A stretch of DNA of 53,230 nt from CALFUK01 sp964398295 (GTDB lineage Bacteria > Bacteroidota > Bacteroidia > Chitinophagales > Saprospiraceae): contig CAYNMW010000005.1 of assembly GCA_964398295.1 (NCBI GenBank), forward strand, positions 1 through 53,230, given 5' to 3'. The notes under the pieces were generated by a model. That model ran no database searches. It was given only the letters and a program-made list of their open reading frames with translations, and was not told the DNA's origin. A program made the translations under genes and the position numbers. This document shows, in pieces, positions 12,101 through 19,988 of the stretch. The stretch's first letter is position 1. Each line of letters begins with the position of its first letter.

Positions 12101-15100
12101 ATTTGCAGGTAAAAATTCACCATTGTCAAAAACTGAACCAGGTGGATTAGTAGGATTAATCTCCCAAATGCCACCTTGATCACCACCTGTTTCGAGGGCA
12201 AAACCTTGTTGTCGTGATAGATTACCACACAAGGTAAAATATGTATCATCCCCTGCATCACCTGTCTCCTCAATATTGATCAATAAAGAAGATTCAACAT
12301 TTGAAGAGCAATCTCCAATTACGTCTATGATGTAAGAGAATGTATATACTCCTGCAGAAACAGAGGAAAAATTTACCGATGAAGGATCGGTTAGATTTAC
12401 ACCAGAATTGTCTAAATCTATCCAGTTTCCCCCAGTGTGTTGAATGCTAAGCAATTTATTTATATCAAGATCTATATCATCCCCTTCGCATATAGACAAG
12501 GATTTATTATATCCTTGTATTGGTGCTTCTGCTATATGCGATAATACAAAGCTACTGCTTGGGGTTTCGCATTCATCAGCACCATAGAACTGATAACTAA
12601 AGGAGTAATTTCCTAAACTAAGTCCTGAGAGATCTACTGCTGAAGGATCTGATAAATCAAGTCCGGAACCAGAATTGTCAATCCATTGACCACCGAGGTC
12701 ATGATCGCTTAACTGAGTCCAAAAATTTATGTTTGATGTAGTAGTAGCATCTTTACAAATAGTAAGATTTGATGCTCTACCCGGATTGAGATCAGCATCA
12801 ATTTCAATTGTTATCGTTTGGGTAGGAATAGAGCAATCACCTTCAAAGGAGTACTCTAGCGTAATTGTTTGTGGAGCAGTCAATCCAGTCGGATCGAACA
12901 GTCCATTTGACAAATTGATCGCATTCGAACTGCCCTGAATTAAATCGAACAATCCGCCATCTGAAGCTCCATTGGATGCTACTGCGGTGTGTAGATTAAT
13001 TGGTCGTGTAGATCCTTCACAAAGACTGATAACTAATGGATTTTGAAGCTGTTGTATATCATTTGATATTGTCAATGTCAATATGGATTGTTGTTTTGTG
13101 CAAGCTCCATTTTCTTCTTGAGTATACACAACAAAATAGTCACCTGGTAAGGCGATAGAATAGTCTAAAATACCTGTCTGTTCGTCAAGTGAAATTAAGT
13201 TGGAATTGGCACCTGTAACTGACCAACTGCCACCATTTTCGATATCAGGAATAAGATCAAATAGCTGTAAGTTGCCAGCTCCTGCACAAATTTGAAGAGA
13301 CATGTTTTGACCTGCAGAAAACAATTCCCAAAGAGTCAGGTTAACTCCTACAGAAGCCGGAGTACAATTTTGATCTTCTCCAATTTCATATGTATAGTTC
13401 AAACTTTGCGATCCATCAATCTGAAGTTCTTCAAGACTGATGATACTTGAGATTTCGATGCTATTCTCATTAAACCATTGCCCACCTCGCTGCGTATTTC
13501 CTAAAAGTGTAAACAAGTCAAGATTTGAAGAAATTGATTCACATAATGCAGCAGTAACATCGTCACCCACAATAGGTGGATCACTTACCACTTCAAGCGT
13601 CACGATGGCTTCTGACTCATGACATCCGTTGGTGGAACCAAAATAATAGGCAAAGGAATAGGTTCCAATATTCAATGAAGAAACATCGACATTAGCAGGA
13701 TTACTGAGGTCAAGTCCTGTCACATCAAGATCTATCCATCTCCCACCAGGAGAACTGATGAATGAACCATTGCCTGTTAGATCTACTATCCCCTGACAAC
13801 TCAAAACAAAGCCTCCTGGACCTGATTCTGGTTGTTGACCTTCTATTATAAGTGTTGCAATTGATGAACCTGCTTCTACGCAACCATCATGTATATCTGT
13901 TTGGTATTCATATTGATAAACACCTGATTCAAAAGCACTGATTCCTAAATTAGCTGGATTTTCTAGGACTAAATTTGACTGCAGATCTATCCATTGACCA
14001 CCTTGTTCTTCTTCTGTAATAATATCAAAAAGATTGAGACTTGCAATTCCACCCAAACAGATATAAGCGTCGCCATCGACGCCTACTTTTGGTTGATCTA
14101 TGACAGATATCGATACCTTCGTAGCTTGTTCGCCGCAGCCTTCTGTGTTGGAAAATTGATAGCTAAATTCATAAATACCCGTCTGGTCAGAAATTGAAGT
14201 GGGCGAAAATGTAGATGGAGATGAAAAGCCTAATGTTTCTGATGGAATCCAGGTTCCGCCTCCATCAGGGTTGCCATCTAACAGGTCAAATAAATCTATA
14301 TCATTAGCTGATTGACAAACAATGATATCCGAAGCTATTCCTGTGTTTTTTCGCTCATTGATGGTTAAGTATACGATTGATTCTCCCGAACAATTAGGAA
14401 ATGAATAGTTGAACCCATACACGTTATTTGGAGGTCTTGTGGAAGCTCCTTGTACATCAAAATTTCCATCAGGTTCGAATACACCTCCTGAGGGATTAGA
14501 CACTAATTCTTGCCATATACCTCCTTGATCTTCACCTTCTAAAAGTGAATGTAAATTTATTTTTTCTTCTGTATCTGCACAGACCTTTAGATTGGATGCG
14601 AGACCTGTTTCTAACTTATGTGTGATGACATTTATTCTGACAGTTGCTTCTTGAATCGGGCAAGTACCAGTATCTAGTTGATAGACAAATGTATAATTGC
14701 CTTCTGCATTTTCGGGATTGAAGGTTCCATTTGAACTTTCGAAAATTCCGCCTGATGGATTCGTAATATTTTCAATCCAATTACCTCCTATTTGAGCGCC
14801 TACCAGTAGTGATTCTAATTCTATAAGATTAGATTCGTTACAAGATAAGATTTCAAGCCCTTCACCTGCTATAGGTGTTGGCATGACGTTTACGATAGCG
14901 AAAGTGGTCCCATTTTGAATGCAATTGTCATGGGCAATGTAATTGAAACCGAACGTATATGCTCCAGTTTCCATTCCATTAGGATTAAATCTTCCAAGAT
15001 TCACATTGAATCCTTGAGGTATATCGCCTTGTCCAGCCCAGAACCATTCTCCTCCCGGTGAATCACTTACCAATAGGGAATTAAGTATAATTGTATTAGT

Positions 15101-15277
15101 TCCAGAATTACAGACAGCTATATTATTTGCAATTGGACATTGAGCATATGAAGTGGGAAGAAGAAAAGTAAAGTGTAAACAAATAGATAGAGCTAACCAA
15201 CAGAACAACTGCTGATTGTCAAAGGATTTAACTCCTTTTGTAAACTCTTTATACATACTATTTCTATTCATATACAT
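6125..15277 (-). CDS. Giant (3050 aa) T9SS-secreted protein with 15 tandem domains, HYR-like modules, a dockerin-like dyad and a type A sorting domain
   Basis: A signal peptide (to about residue 45, ending SYAQ) is followed by 15 tandem domains of roughly 85-90 residues (about 46-1375), each with a Cys near its start, a GG.W core and a G.Y.F.Y strand before a second Cys. Residues about 1375-1700 are a less clear beta-rich region. About 1700-2640 holds repeated HYR-like and ILRKWTVIDWC-type modules. A carboxypeptidase-regulatory-like domain (about 2645-2700) leads into a dockerin-like dyad (about 2700-2760) with NGVSTLDLVLIQNHILG and DINNNGSLSAADIVVLRQL. A cohesin-like domain (about 2830-2960) and a T9SS type A sorting domain (from about 2972, with LDVQVGQNPF) end the protein. 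Export through T9SS to the surface or medium is expected. The first dockerin loop is degenerate; the second has all calcium ligands. Its role is probably adhesive or structural, by architecture only. Confidence 0.85.
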   Translation of the reverse strand: MYMNRNSMYKEFTKGVKSFDNQQLFCWLALSICLHFTFLLPTSYAQCPIANNIAVCNSGTNTIILNSLLVSDSPGGEWFWAGQGDIPQGFNVNLGRFNPNGMETGAYTFGFNYIAHDNCIQNGTTFAIVNVMPTPIAGEGLEILSCNESNLIELESLLVGAQIGGNWIENITNPSGGIFESSNGTFNPENAEGNYTFVYQLDTGTCPIQEATVRINVITHKLETGLASNLKVCADTEEKINLHSLLEGEDQGGIWQELVSNPSGGVFEPDGNFDVQGASTRPPNNVYGFNYSFPNCSGESIVYLTINERKNTGIASDIIVCQSANDIDLFDLLDGNPDGGGTWIPSETLGFSSPSTFSPTSISDQTGIYEFSYQFSNTEGCGEQATKVSISVIDQPKVGVDGDAYICLGGIASLNLFDIITEEEQGGQWIDLQSNLVLENPANLGISAFESGVYQYEYQTDIHDGCVEAGSSIATLIIEGQQPESGPGGFVLSCQGIVDLTGNGSFISSPGGRWIDLDVTGLDLSNPANVDVSSLNIGTYSFAYYFGSTNGCHESEAIVTLEVVSDPPIVGDDVTAALCESISSNLDLFTLLGNTQRGGQWFNENSIEISSIISLEELQIDGSQSLNYTYEIGEDQNCTPASVGVNLTLWELFSAGQNMSLQICAGAGNLQLFDLIPDIENGGSWSVTGANSNLISLDEQTGILDYSIALPGDYFVVYTQEENGACTKQQSILTLTISNDIQQLQNPLVISLCEGSTRPINLHTAVASNGASDGGLFDLIQGSSNAINLSNGLFDPTGLTAPQTITLEYSFEGDCSIPTQTITIEIDADLNPGRASNLTICKDATTTSNINFWTQLSDHDLGGQWIDNSGSGLDLSDPSAVDLSGLSLGNYSFSYQFYGADECETPSSSFVLSHIAEAPIQGYNKSLSICEGDDIDLDINKLLSIQHTGGNWIDLDNSGVNLTDPSSVNFSSVSAGVYTFSYIIDVIGDCSSNVESSLLINIEETGDAGDDTYFTLCGNLSRQQGFALETGGDQGGIWEINPTNPPGSVFDNGEFLPANAFPGKYEFTYRFNNNANCESSEATVIVNVIEGLPVAQANGNSAVVCEGQFNVKDLNETLTSVTDFGGTWSTSPGTILPSNVVLNATTGMLETSLLEEGTYLFDYSFEETICGEQVTVPNLALVVEGSAVGEDGAVTICDHGDAIVNLVSALGIQNTPPGSIWTDLTGTSVDLSNPMAVDFSFLPIGLYQFRLNVDQSQVVCSPDEAIVSVLISNQPSAGIGSKHEVCLSEVDEIKLDLNTLLNGNDPGGKWTGPQPQDGGQFDSQLGILTLTSALNTRTYVYTYSFEFDEQSPCDDQTAEVQIKVTNDCAQSAPCQVAQRYNAGSAWNDDGSINDSSNIGGLVKCGTEGSYMTLEAPSYSYDPTNFEIEFYNQQFYNPSSGYVTSPDLPQIGEDIIWVNVDVRAFVSSFQILLDDDEELAWALYLSSQHTEGIGKQQPTTQNPILLSGNCGSLSFIQAGYSSEKWQSILVDPVDFSIAKNYYLAIWDRSDNVHIGDGPNGAIVNVFATRLGCENADECISPVLFSTPEITDLRNGTYAINVELGGMNGELQAVDLTGQAVSTSSSICLTNNADENGNIHAQFELIYPINTKYSFDVKAVNSSTCNNPINWTDCSSTITAPPIKTLSIACPPNNNISYPSFEDIPVADYNVVQIISNCGTKDYTISHGDIIRQKGPQVYEVERVFSVHSACHIPGKNDDQYAECSVFYQVEFEYIPYTESCGLACNSNGVNVGVDNQCGALIVPSMLLEGDIKDCIDQYYLVLRDPQNNNALIPNPIDNRYIGKTIQAQVFQLGSNADNSCWGNLTIEDKKPPVINCPGIDTISCHLPDPIKDLSVWVEDACSSFTIEKLDTDIQDFACRENSNLRGQKTTTYIAIDEYGNKSKPCEYTLVYEAFDLSNIQFPTDRNISCTDIANYDLDNDGKPDPELIGYPIYQNNPIYSSNGHCSLQIGFEDEIIPQCGQTYKILRKWTILDWCKPANEANNNPYFGYQIIQIEDKEGLTISCSDEIKVLQSDGQICGLSRLKIDMPELGLFCGENDFRFEFGHKPVTVGQSPYENYIKADAKQENGEYWIENMPAGKHWIICTVYDDCGNDASCFYEVHIDDHNAPIPVCEENNSITLSSDGKAIVYAESFDNGSFDLCSEVELNIKRLSPSDCTDSTSVFAPFINFCCLDAGSQHQVMLQVKDVSGNTNTCTVQVSVKEHVNPSFRTVPPHQTIYCHDDFDLLVSERPTIEEDCAIYIIDYNDSHATNQCKVGKITRTWQLINKQGLIMDTYDQRIEVLIEHPFELDPSIWPEDYTNFTECSLGSVVPEVTGEPRLDTLDNGCQLLAVNYDDEEFLSDQDACTKILRKWTVIDWCQFDESTSSSLNEGFWSYTQKIEFHNSVPPIFESNCMIKEFNGATGDCSYSVELTANVVDDCTPLDKLNVHYQIEFQNGQLASGQGIKYASTSVPFGTHSIEWFAEDQCGNISSCIDTFKIEDTVPPAAYCLGELTTVISPSSQDVEIWAIDFNLSSEDNCSANQLSFMMRRAGTQDSLQRYLTFDCNDVGMQEVEIWVFDQNENADFCNTVIEIQANQACDNDENVGSSSINGLIMTSTNQFVEDVELELYQLSTDTYYQGFTDGEGKYQFDSMPVNDDYQLSANKEDNPLNGVSTLDLVLIQNHILGIMPFNDPYKIIASDINNNGSLSAADIVVLRQLILGLENDFPNNSSWRFVDAGQQFVDASSPWPFTEFIDIFELNQFSASEDFIGIKVGDVNGSANTTSNLVQTETRDNQYVKLVQSNSEIQNERINVKLNIEYDHSIRGLQFSTNYDHHRYELIALKSALKDFSSDNYTIRNGELSLSWNHIISQELNSQNLFELQFKLKENREDQGLVLSLVKDRLQAEIYSSEYAEIPLFLEREDKNDLLDVQVGQNPFRDQTTIRVNGEIFDHNGEIVFVDWNGKLIYKKVLEKGQPHEITINSSQLPGPGLYVCKVVSGNRIATKKIIYTR

Positions 15278-15346
15278 CGCGTTATGATGTCATATGTTCA
15301 CGTATACGTACTAAGGGATTCAGGAAGTGTAAACTTCAAGTCTAAT

Positions 15347-15354
15347 GGGGGGGG
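15347..15354. repeat. G8 homopolymer upstream of the giant gene
   Basis: Eight consecutive G on the plus strand, about 70 bases upstream of the giant gene's start, in a very AT-rich 97-base spacer. The tract lies in the loop of a small inverted repeat (AAGTCT at 15338-15343 and AGACTT at 15356-15361). No canonical promoter box was found in this spacer. Confidence 0.7.
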
Positions 15355-15374
15355 AAGACTTATGAATTTTCTTT

Positions 15375-16055
15375 TTAGATCAATTGATGATCTATAGCGA
15401 ATCTGATCAGGTTGACTGTATTTTTCACATTTAGCTTACGCATAATGTTTTTGCGGTGTACGCCTACCGTTTGGTGACTAATATACAAGCGGTCTGCTAT
15501 TTCTTTGTTATTGAGAGCCTTCGTAATCAGTTGCAAAATCTCTTGCTCTCTCTTGGTTAATTTTTGTTGGATTAGAAATCTATCCTGAAAATGATTGGAT
15601 TTCTTTCCGTTGACATGTGCTTCTCCATTTGCATGTTGAGGAGGTGTGATATGTACGCCATCAGATAAAAATGTATTTCCCAATTCTAGCTCAGTAAAAC
15701 ATCTCAAGATTTCTGAAGACGTATTTTTCTTTGAATAAAACCCATCTGCTCCACACAAAAATGACTTTTTCACCAACTTATGATCGGTGTAAGATGTGAG
15801 AATACAGATTTTAGTTGAAGGCTTTAAGCTTTTAATTTCTGCGATCACATCCATGCTGTCAGGGCTCGTAAAATTGAGTTCCATAAACAGGACGTCAATA
15901 TCCAGATCCTGCACTGTCTGAACAATCTCATTTGCATCATTAATGCTCTCCAGAACATTAATTTGAGGCCCTTGCATGCCTTTAAGGAGAGAACTGAACC
16001 CCTCTGAAAAAAGCTTTTGGCTGTCTGCAATTAATATATTTAGTGGCGTATTCAT
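15375..16055 (-). CDS. LuxR/NarL-type response regulator with Glu at the phosphoacceptor site
   Basis: The 226-residue protein has an N-terminal receiver fold (about 4-120) and a C-terminal LuxR helix-turn-helix (about 162-226) with the typical LTKREQEILQLI start and SHQTVGVHRKNIMRKLNV recognition region. In the receiver, the usual phosphorylated Asp is replaced by Glu59 (FMELNF, codon GAA at 15881-15879). The acidic pair near residue 11 is reduced to Asp-Ser. The later Thr/Ser (LTS) and Lys (YSKKN) positions are kept. Such a receiver is unlikely to be switched by normal phosphotransfer and may be constitutively active, since Glu often mimics aspartyl phosphate. No kinase gene is adjacent. 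It lies just upstream of, and reads toward, the giant T9SS protein gene, which makes that gene a plausible target. Confidence 0.9.
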   Translation of the reverse strand: MNTPLNILIADSQKLFSEGFSSLLKGMQGPQINVLESINDANEIVQTVQDLDIDVLFMELNFTSPDSMDVIAEIKSLKPSTKICILTSYTDHKLVKKSFLCGADGFYSKKNTSSEILRCFTELELGNTFLSDGVHITPPQHANGEAHVNGKKSNHFQDRFLIQQKLTKREQEILQLITKALNNKEIADRLYISHQTVGVHRKNIMRKLNVKNTVNLIRFAIDHQLI

Positions 16056-16155
16056 TGACAGTTAAATCGGTTAGGTATTATAGAATAAATTTTACTAATA
16101 TGTTTTATTAGGCAAATAAAGTGCCAAGTTTAAGATATAAATCACATTACACTTT

Positions 16156-17133
16156 TTACAAATATGATTTTACTTCGTTTATTACTGATTCGCCATTTTG
16201 TGTGAGGGTATATACGAATCCGGATTGAATGGAAAATGCTCCTATCTCACCAGATTTACTAATGGCTATATAACCCACTTGGAGTTGTGTATAATCTTGT
16301 TTTCGAACAATACGCATCACTCCTTCTTCGCACGCTTCCTGTGCTGACATTCCCTGCCTCATTAGCTCTACAATAAGGAAAGACCCAACAGACTTTAATA
16401 CCAGTTCTCCCATTCCTGTAGCTGTAGCTGCTCCTACTTCATTATCTACAAATAAGCCAGCACCAACCACTGGACTATCGCCTACTCTTCCTGGCATTTT
16501 ATATCCTAATCCACTAGTCGTACAAGCACCAGCTAGATTCGAATGTTCATCCATTCCTAGAATTCCAATTGTATCATGTAATTCTATATTAATTTTAGGT
16601 TTATAGTCTGCTTCAACAAGCCATTCTTTCCAGTCTTTTCTTGATTTTTCGGTAAGTAAATCCGTTTTCGTAAATCCAGCTTCCAATGCAAATTGCAGTG
16701 CTCCTTCACCAGTTAACATCACATGTGGAGTATCTTCCATGACTTTCCTGGCAACAGATACAGGATGCATGATGTGTTTTAAGGCTGTGACTGCGCCATA
16801 ATTGCCAAATTGGTCCATGATGCATGCATCCAATGTGACATTACCATCCCTGTCAGGCCTTCCACCGTAGCCAACAGACTGATCATTAGGATCAGCTTCA
16901 GGGACACGTGCACCTGCTTCTACGGCATCAAGAATTGAGTTACTTTTGACAAGGGTATTCCAAGCAGCCTCATTTGCCAATTCGTTTTTCCAAGTTGACA
17001 GAATGATGGGCAAAGACTCTGTTTGTTGTACTGGTGTATGGCAAGACTCAAGAAGTTGAATGCCTGCGCCGAGACCTATAGATTTTTGTAAACTTTGTTT
17101 TAAAAATTTACGCCGGCTCTTGTTGTTTTTCAA
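16156..17133 (-). CDS. Tat-exported N4-(beta-N-acetylglucosaminyl)-L-asparaginase (glycosylasparaginase family)
   Basis: An Ntn-hydrolase of 325 residues. It begins with a twin-arginine signal (SRRKFLKQ at 6-13) followed by a hydrophobic stretch, so folded export by Tat is likely. The catalytic Thr188 lies in HDTIG; the family autocleaves between Asp187 and Thr188 to expose the Thr nucleophile. Downstream are the conserved GRVGDSPVVGAGLFVDNEVG and ATATGMGE segments. The family splits the GlcNAc-Asn bond of glycoprotein remnants (EC 3.5.1.26), here presumably in the periplasm. Isoaspartyl peptidase is the alternative, but the HDTIG motif and GDSP segment fit glycosylasparaginase. It is transcribed divergently from the acyltransferase gene, with only 53 bases between the starts. 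Confidence 0.88.
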   Translation of the reverse strand: MKNNKSRRKFLKQSLQKSIGLGAGIQLLESCHTPVQQTESLPIILSTWKNELANEAAWNTLVKSNSILDAVEAGARVPEADPNDQSVGYGGRPDRDGNVTLDACIMDQFGNYGAVTALKHIMHPVSVARKVMEDTPHVMLTGEGALQFALEAGFTKTDLLTEKSRKDWKEWLVEADYKPKINIELHDTIGILGMDEHSNLAGACTTSGLGYKMPGRVGDSPVVGAGLFVDNEVGAATATGMGELVLKSVGSFLIVELMRQGMSAQEACEEGVMRIVRKQDYTQLQVGYIAISKSGEIGAFSIQSGFVYTLTQNGESVINEVKSYL

Positions 17134-17186
17134 TGTTTATATACCTTATTTAGGGTTGAAAATAAATAAAGATTTTAAGTAATCTA

Positions 17187-18065
17187 ATGAATACCACTAA
17201 ACAAAAAGCAAATAGTCTTGGAATTTATTTCATAAAGCCTCTTTTGCGGTTATTTTATGTAGTGCCAATGAATGTGCTATATCTTTTTGCGCCCTTTTTG
17301 AAAACCATATTAAAGCGAATAACGAATTACCGTAAGGATGTCATTTATCAAAATCTGAAAAACAGTTTAGTCTATGAAGATGACAAAGCACTCAGAAAGA
17401 TCCGGTCTGATAATTACCAACACCTTTCAGAAATTATTTTAGAAAACTTGAAAATGTTCTCAGGGGGTAACTTTAGGTCATCGCTGTCATTCACTATTAT
17501 CAATCCTGAGATTTTAAATGAGTTGTTCGAAGAAAAGAAGGATGTTGTATTGCTATCTGGCCATCTTGGTAATTGGGAACTTGGATTTTCGCAGGCGTCA
17601 GATTTTTTTAAACATCAGGTCTATGGTGTATACAAAGAACAATCTAGTGAAGAGTTTGACAAATATCTATACCATCTTAGATCCCAAAGAGGAGTGACTC
17701 TAATTACAGAGAAACAATTTGTGCGTACAATATTGTCTGAAAGGCGAGCTCCAAGAATTTTCGTTTTAATTCCAGATCAAAGCCCAAGGAGCAACAAAAG
17801 CATCGCATTCTACACCTTTCTCAATCAACGTACGGCTTTCAGTACTAGTCTTGAAAAGATCGCTGTTAAGTTTGATTTACCCGTGTTATTTGCGGACGTT
17901 ATAAAATTGAAAAGGGGGAAATATCAGGCAAAATTAATGTGGTTGTATTCAGGAAAAGGCGGTAATTCTAACATTACAGGTCAATATGCAAAACACCTAG
18001 AAAGGAACATATTGTCAAATCCAAGTATTTGGCTATGGTCGCATAGGAGATGGAAACACAATTAA
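17187..18065 (+). CDS. LpxL/HtrB-like lysophospholipid (lipid A) acyltransferase
   Basis: The 292-residue protein has a hydrophobic N-terminal membrane segment (about 15-45). The catalytic H-x4-E motif of the family is GHLGNWE (His126, Glu131). Further conserved segments are LIPDQSPRSNKS and a C-terminal NPSIWLWSHRRWKH. The family moves an acyl chain from acyl-ACP onto the lipid A precursor at the cytoplasmic face of the inner membrane. Substrate chain length cannot be read from sequence. It faces the haem peroxidase gene convergently, 15 bases apart. Confidence 0.9.
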   Translation: MNTTKQKANSLGIYFIKPLLRLFYVVPMNVLYLFAPFLKTILKRITNYRKDVIYQNLKNSLVYEDDKALRKIRSDNYQHLSEIILENLKMFSGGNFRSSLSFTIINPEILNELFEEKKDVVLLSGHLGNWELGFSQASDFFKHQVYGVYKEQSSEEFDKYLYHLRSQRGVTLITEKQFVRTILSERRAPRIFVLIPDQSPRSNKSIAFYTFLNQRTAFSTSLEKIAVKFDLPVLFADVIKLKRGKYQAKLMWLYSGKGGNSNITGQYAKHLERNILSNPSIWLWSHRRWKHN

Positions 18066-18080
18066 GGGTGTCAGGGTAAT

Positions 18081-19988
18081 CTAGTCTACAATCAATTTCA
18101 TGACTTTGAGGTTGTTACCTTGCTCGATAACTACATTAAACAGTCCTTTATTCAAAATATTCACTACATCGTAACTAAAGAAATTGTTTCCTTCCACTAG
18201 AGTTTGAAAGTCCCGCAAAATCGTTCTACCACTATTGTCAATTATTCTTAATGCCAATTCAGATTCATCCTCTGCATAAACCTTTAAAGTGAATAGATCA
18301 GCAGTTGGATTAGGGTAGATCTCTGCTGCAAGTTGAACTTCTTCTATTTCTGGTCCTGAAGGGATATTGTTAAATGGCATTGCTTCAAAGACATTATCCT
18401 GCATCAATTCAATGGATGTATTGCGCATGATTAATTGTCTGAAACTGGTATTGCGTATTACTTCCTTTTCTTCTTGGTTAAACACAGGGTCATTTTCAAA
18501 ATAAAACCGATCGCCGTCCCTCAATAGCTGAAACTGTCTATTCATAATTAACCTAATGGTCTGTCCAAATAATGTATTTGGCATGTGGTATTCAGCCAAA
18601 AATCCCACCCATGGATCAATATCATCGACCGTAGAATAAGCTGATGCTAAAAGTTCTGCTTCTGCAACATCTTCGGTTATGTTTTCAAAACTATTTACTC
18701 TAGGAAGGCCAAAATTTTCTCTGACTGTATTGTAATCTGGGATACCTCTTTCTCGGCCTCTATTGATATTTATTGCTGCTAAATCAAGTCCTCCTGTAGC
18801 GCCCGTAAGACCAAACAGGAAATTTCTAACATCATCGATCATCCGGCAATCCAAAGCTTGCTGAACTTGAGTAGCCATTCCCTGGAGATAAGGATCTATT
18901 CCATCCGCAATAAGAATAGCTGCAGGATTAAAAAAAGCATCTCTCAAGGTAATATGCCCACGAGGTAATAGAGATCCATCAGTATCAATTCTGATGATAT
19001 TACTATTGATCAAAGTATGCCCGAGTCTGAACGTTGCAGCTGAGAAAACATTAAATATACCTGGCTCTAATTCAGCTTGATATCCATTATATATTGGCAA
19101 ATTAACGCCCATGCTAGGAAGCCATTCATTGAAAACGATGTTTTGCAAATATGCAGATACATGTCTTCTGGCTTTTTGATATAATTGTTCATCAGTCAGT
19201 GAGGGACTCTCTTGTTTAAATTCATCACATAGTCGATTATGCTCACGAATAAACAAGGTATGTATTGAAATCAAAAGTGGATTTTCATTTGCTCTTACAT
19301 CACCTGCGACAAATAATTTTGTGTCAGTCTGTGTATCATTTGCCATGAAAGGAGCTTCTGGATCATTTGTTCCATTGAATTCAGTGCCAACAGTATTCCA
19401 CGGAAGAAGATTACCTCTTGACACTTTCATTTTGCCGTCAATCCCTGATCTCAACCATTGTGCTCTTAGCTCATCAGATCCATATATGGCAGAACCGTCA
19501 ACAAAGGCTGTTACCAAATTTGTATGTTCTCTTGGATTTTCTACTGAAGTACCTGTCCCTTCTGCAGCTATATTTCTAAACATGTGAATCTGACTACCTT
19601 CTGCAAAGAATTCATCACCTGCTAAAACCTCTATTGAAGCATCTTCGAAAAATGAATTTTCAATCAGCGTGATATCATGATCAACAAACTGTCCGAACAC
19701 CCATACAAAGTCACTTAAATTCAGTTGGTCAAAAATTGATTCTTCTTGATCAAAAATCATGTTACTTATCTGCCGCGGATTCATTCTATCGCTGCCACCC
19801 ATTTCGCTGATCCCATCTGCATAGGCAATATCAGTGACACGAAGCAAGTTAGCACCGTTCGAGCCTAAGGTAATATTCTGGTTATTATTGGTACCCTCAA
19901 TATTTTGGTAAACTTGCGTTATTCCCATTTGCAGGGAAATGCAAAGAATAAACATTAACGGGCAGTAAAATCGGAGCACACTCATCAT
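18081..19988 (-). CDS. Secreted animal-type haem peroxidase with a T9SS type A sorting domain
   Basis: A 635-residue protein of the peroxidase-cyclooxygenase superfamily (An_peroxidase). After a signal peptide (about 1-25) the haem domain shows the distal histidine in FVDHDITL (His104), the FVDGSAIYGSDELRAQWLR segment, the proximal histidine in TFRLGHTLIN (His324) and NINRGRERGIPDYN. Residues from about 555 form a T9SS type A sorting domain (AEIYPNPTADLF to the end), so the enzyme is exported across both membranes and released or held at the surface. Family members oxidise halides or organic substrates with H2O2; the substrate here is unknown. A TATATTTG promoter box lies 62 bases upstream. 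Confidence 0.92.
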   Translation of the reverse strand: MMSVLRFYCPLMFILCISLQMGITQVYQNIEGTNNNQNITLGSNGANLLRVTDIAYADGISEMGGSDRMNPRQISNMIFDQEESIFDQLNLSDFVWVFGQFVDHDITLIENSFFEDASIEVLAGDEFFAEGSQIHMFRNIAAEGTGTSVENPREHTNLVTAFVDGSAIYGSDELRAQWLRSGIDGKMKVSRGNLLPWNTVGTEFNGTNDPEAPFMANDTQTDTKLFVAGDVRANENPLLISIHTLFIREHNRLCDEFKQESPSLTDEQLYQKARRHVSAYLQNIVFNEWLPSMGVNLPIYNGYQAELEPGIFNVFSAATFRLGHTLINSNIIRIDTDGSLLPRGHITLRDAFFNPAAILIADGIDPYLQGMATQVQQALDCRMIDDVRNFLFGLTGATGGLDLAAININRGRERGIPDYNTVRENFGLPRVNSFENITEDVAEAELLASAYSTVDDIDPWVGFLAEYHMPNTLFGQTIRLIMNRQFQLLRDGDRFYFENDPVFNQEEKEVIRNTSFRQLIMRNTSIELMQDNVFEAMPFNNIPSGPEIEEVQLAAEIYPNPTADLFTLKVYAEDESELALRIIDNSGRTILRDFQTLVEGNNFFSYDVVNILNKGLFNVVIEQGNNLKVMKLIVD

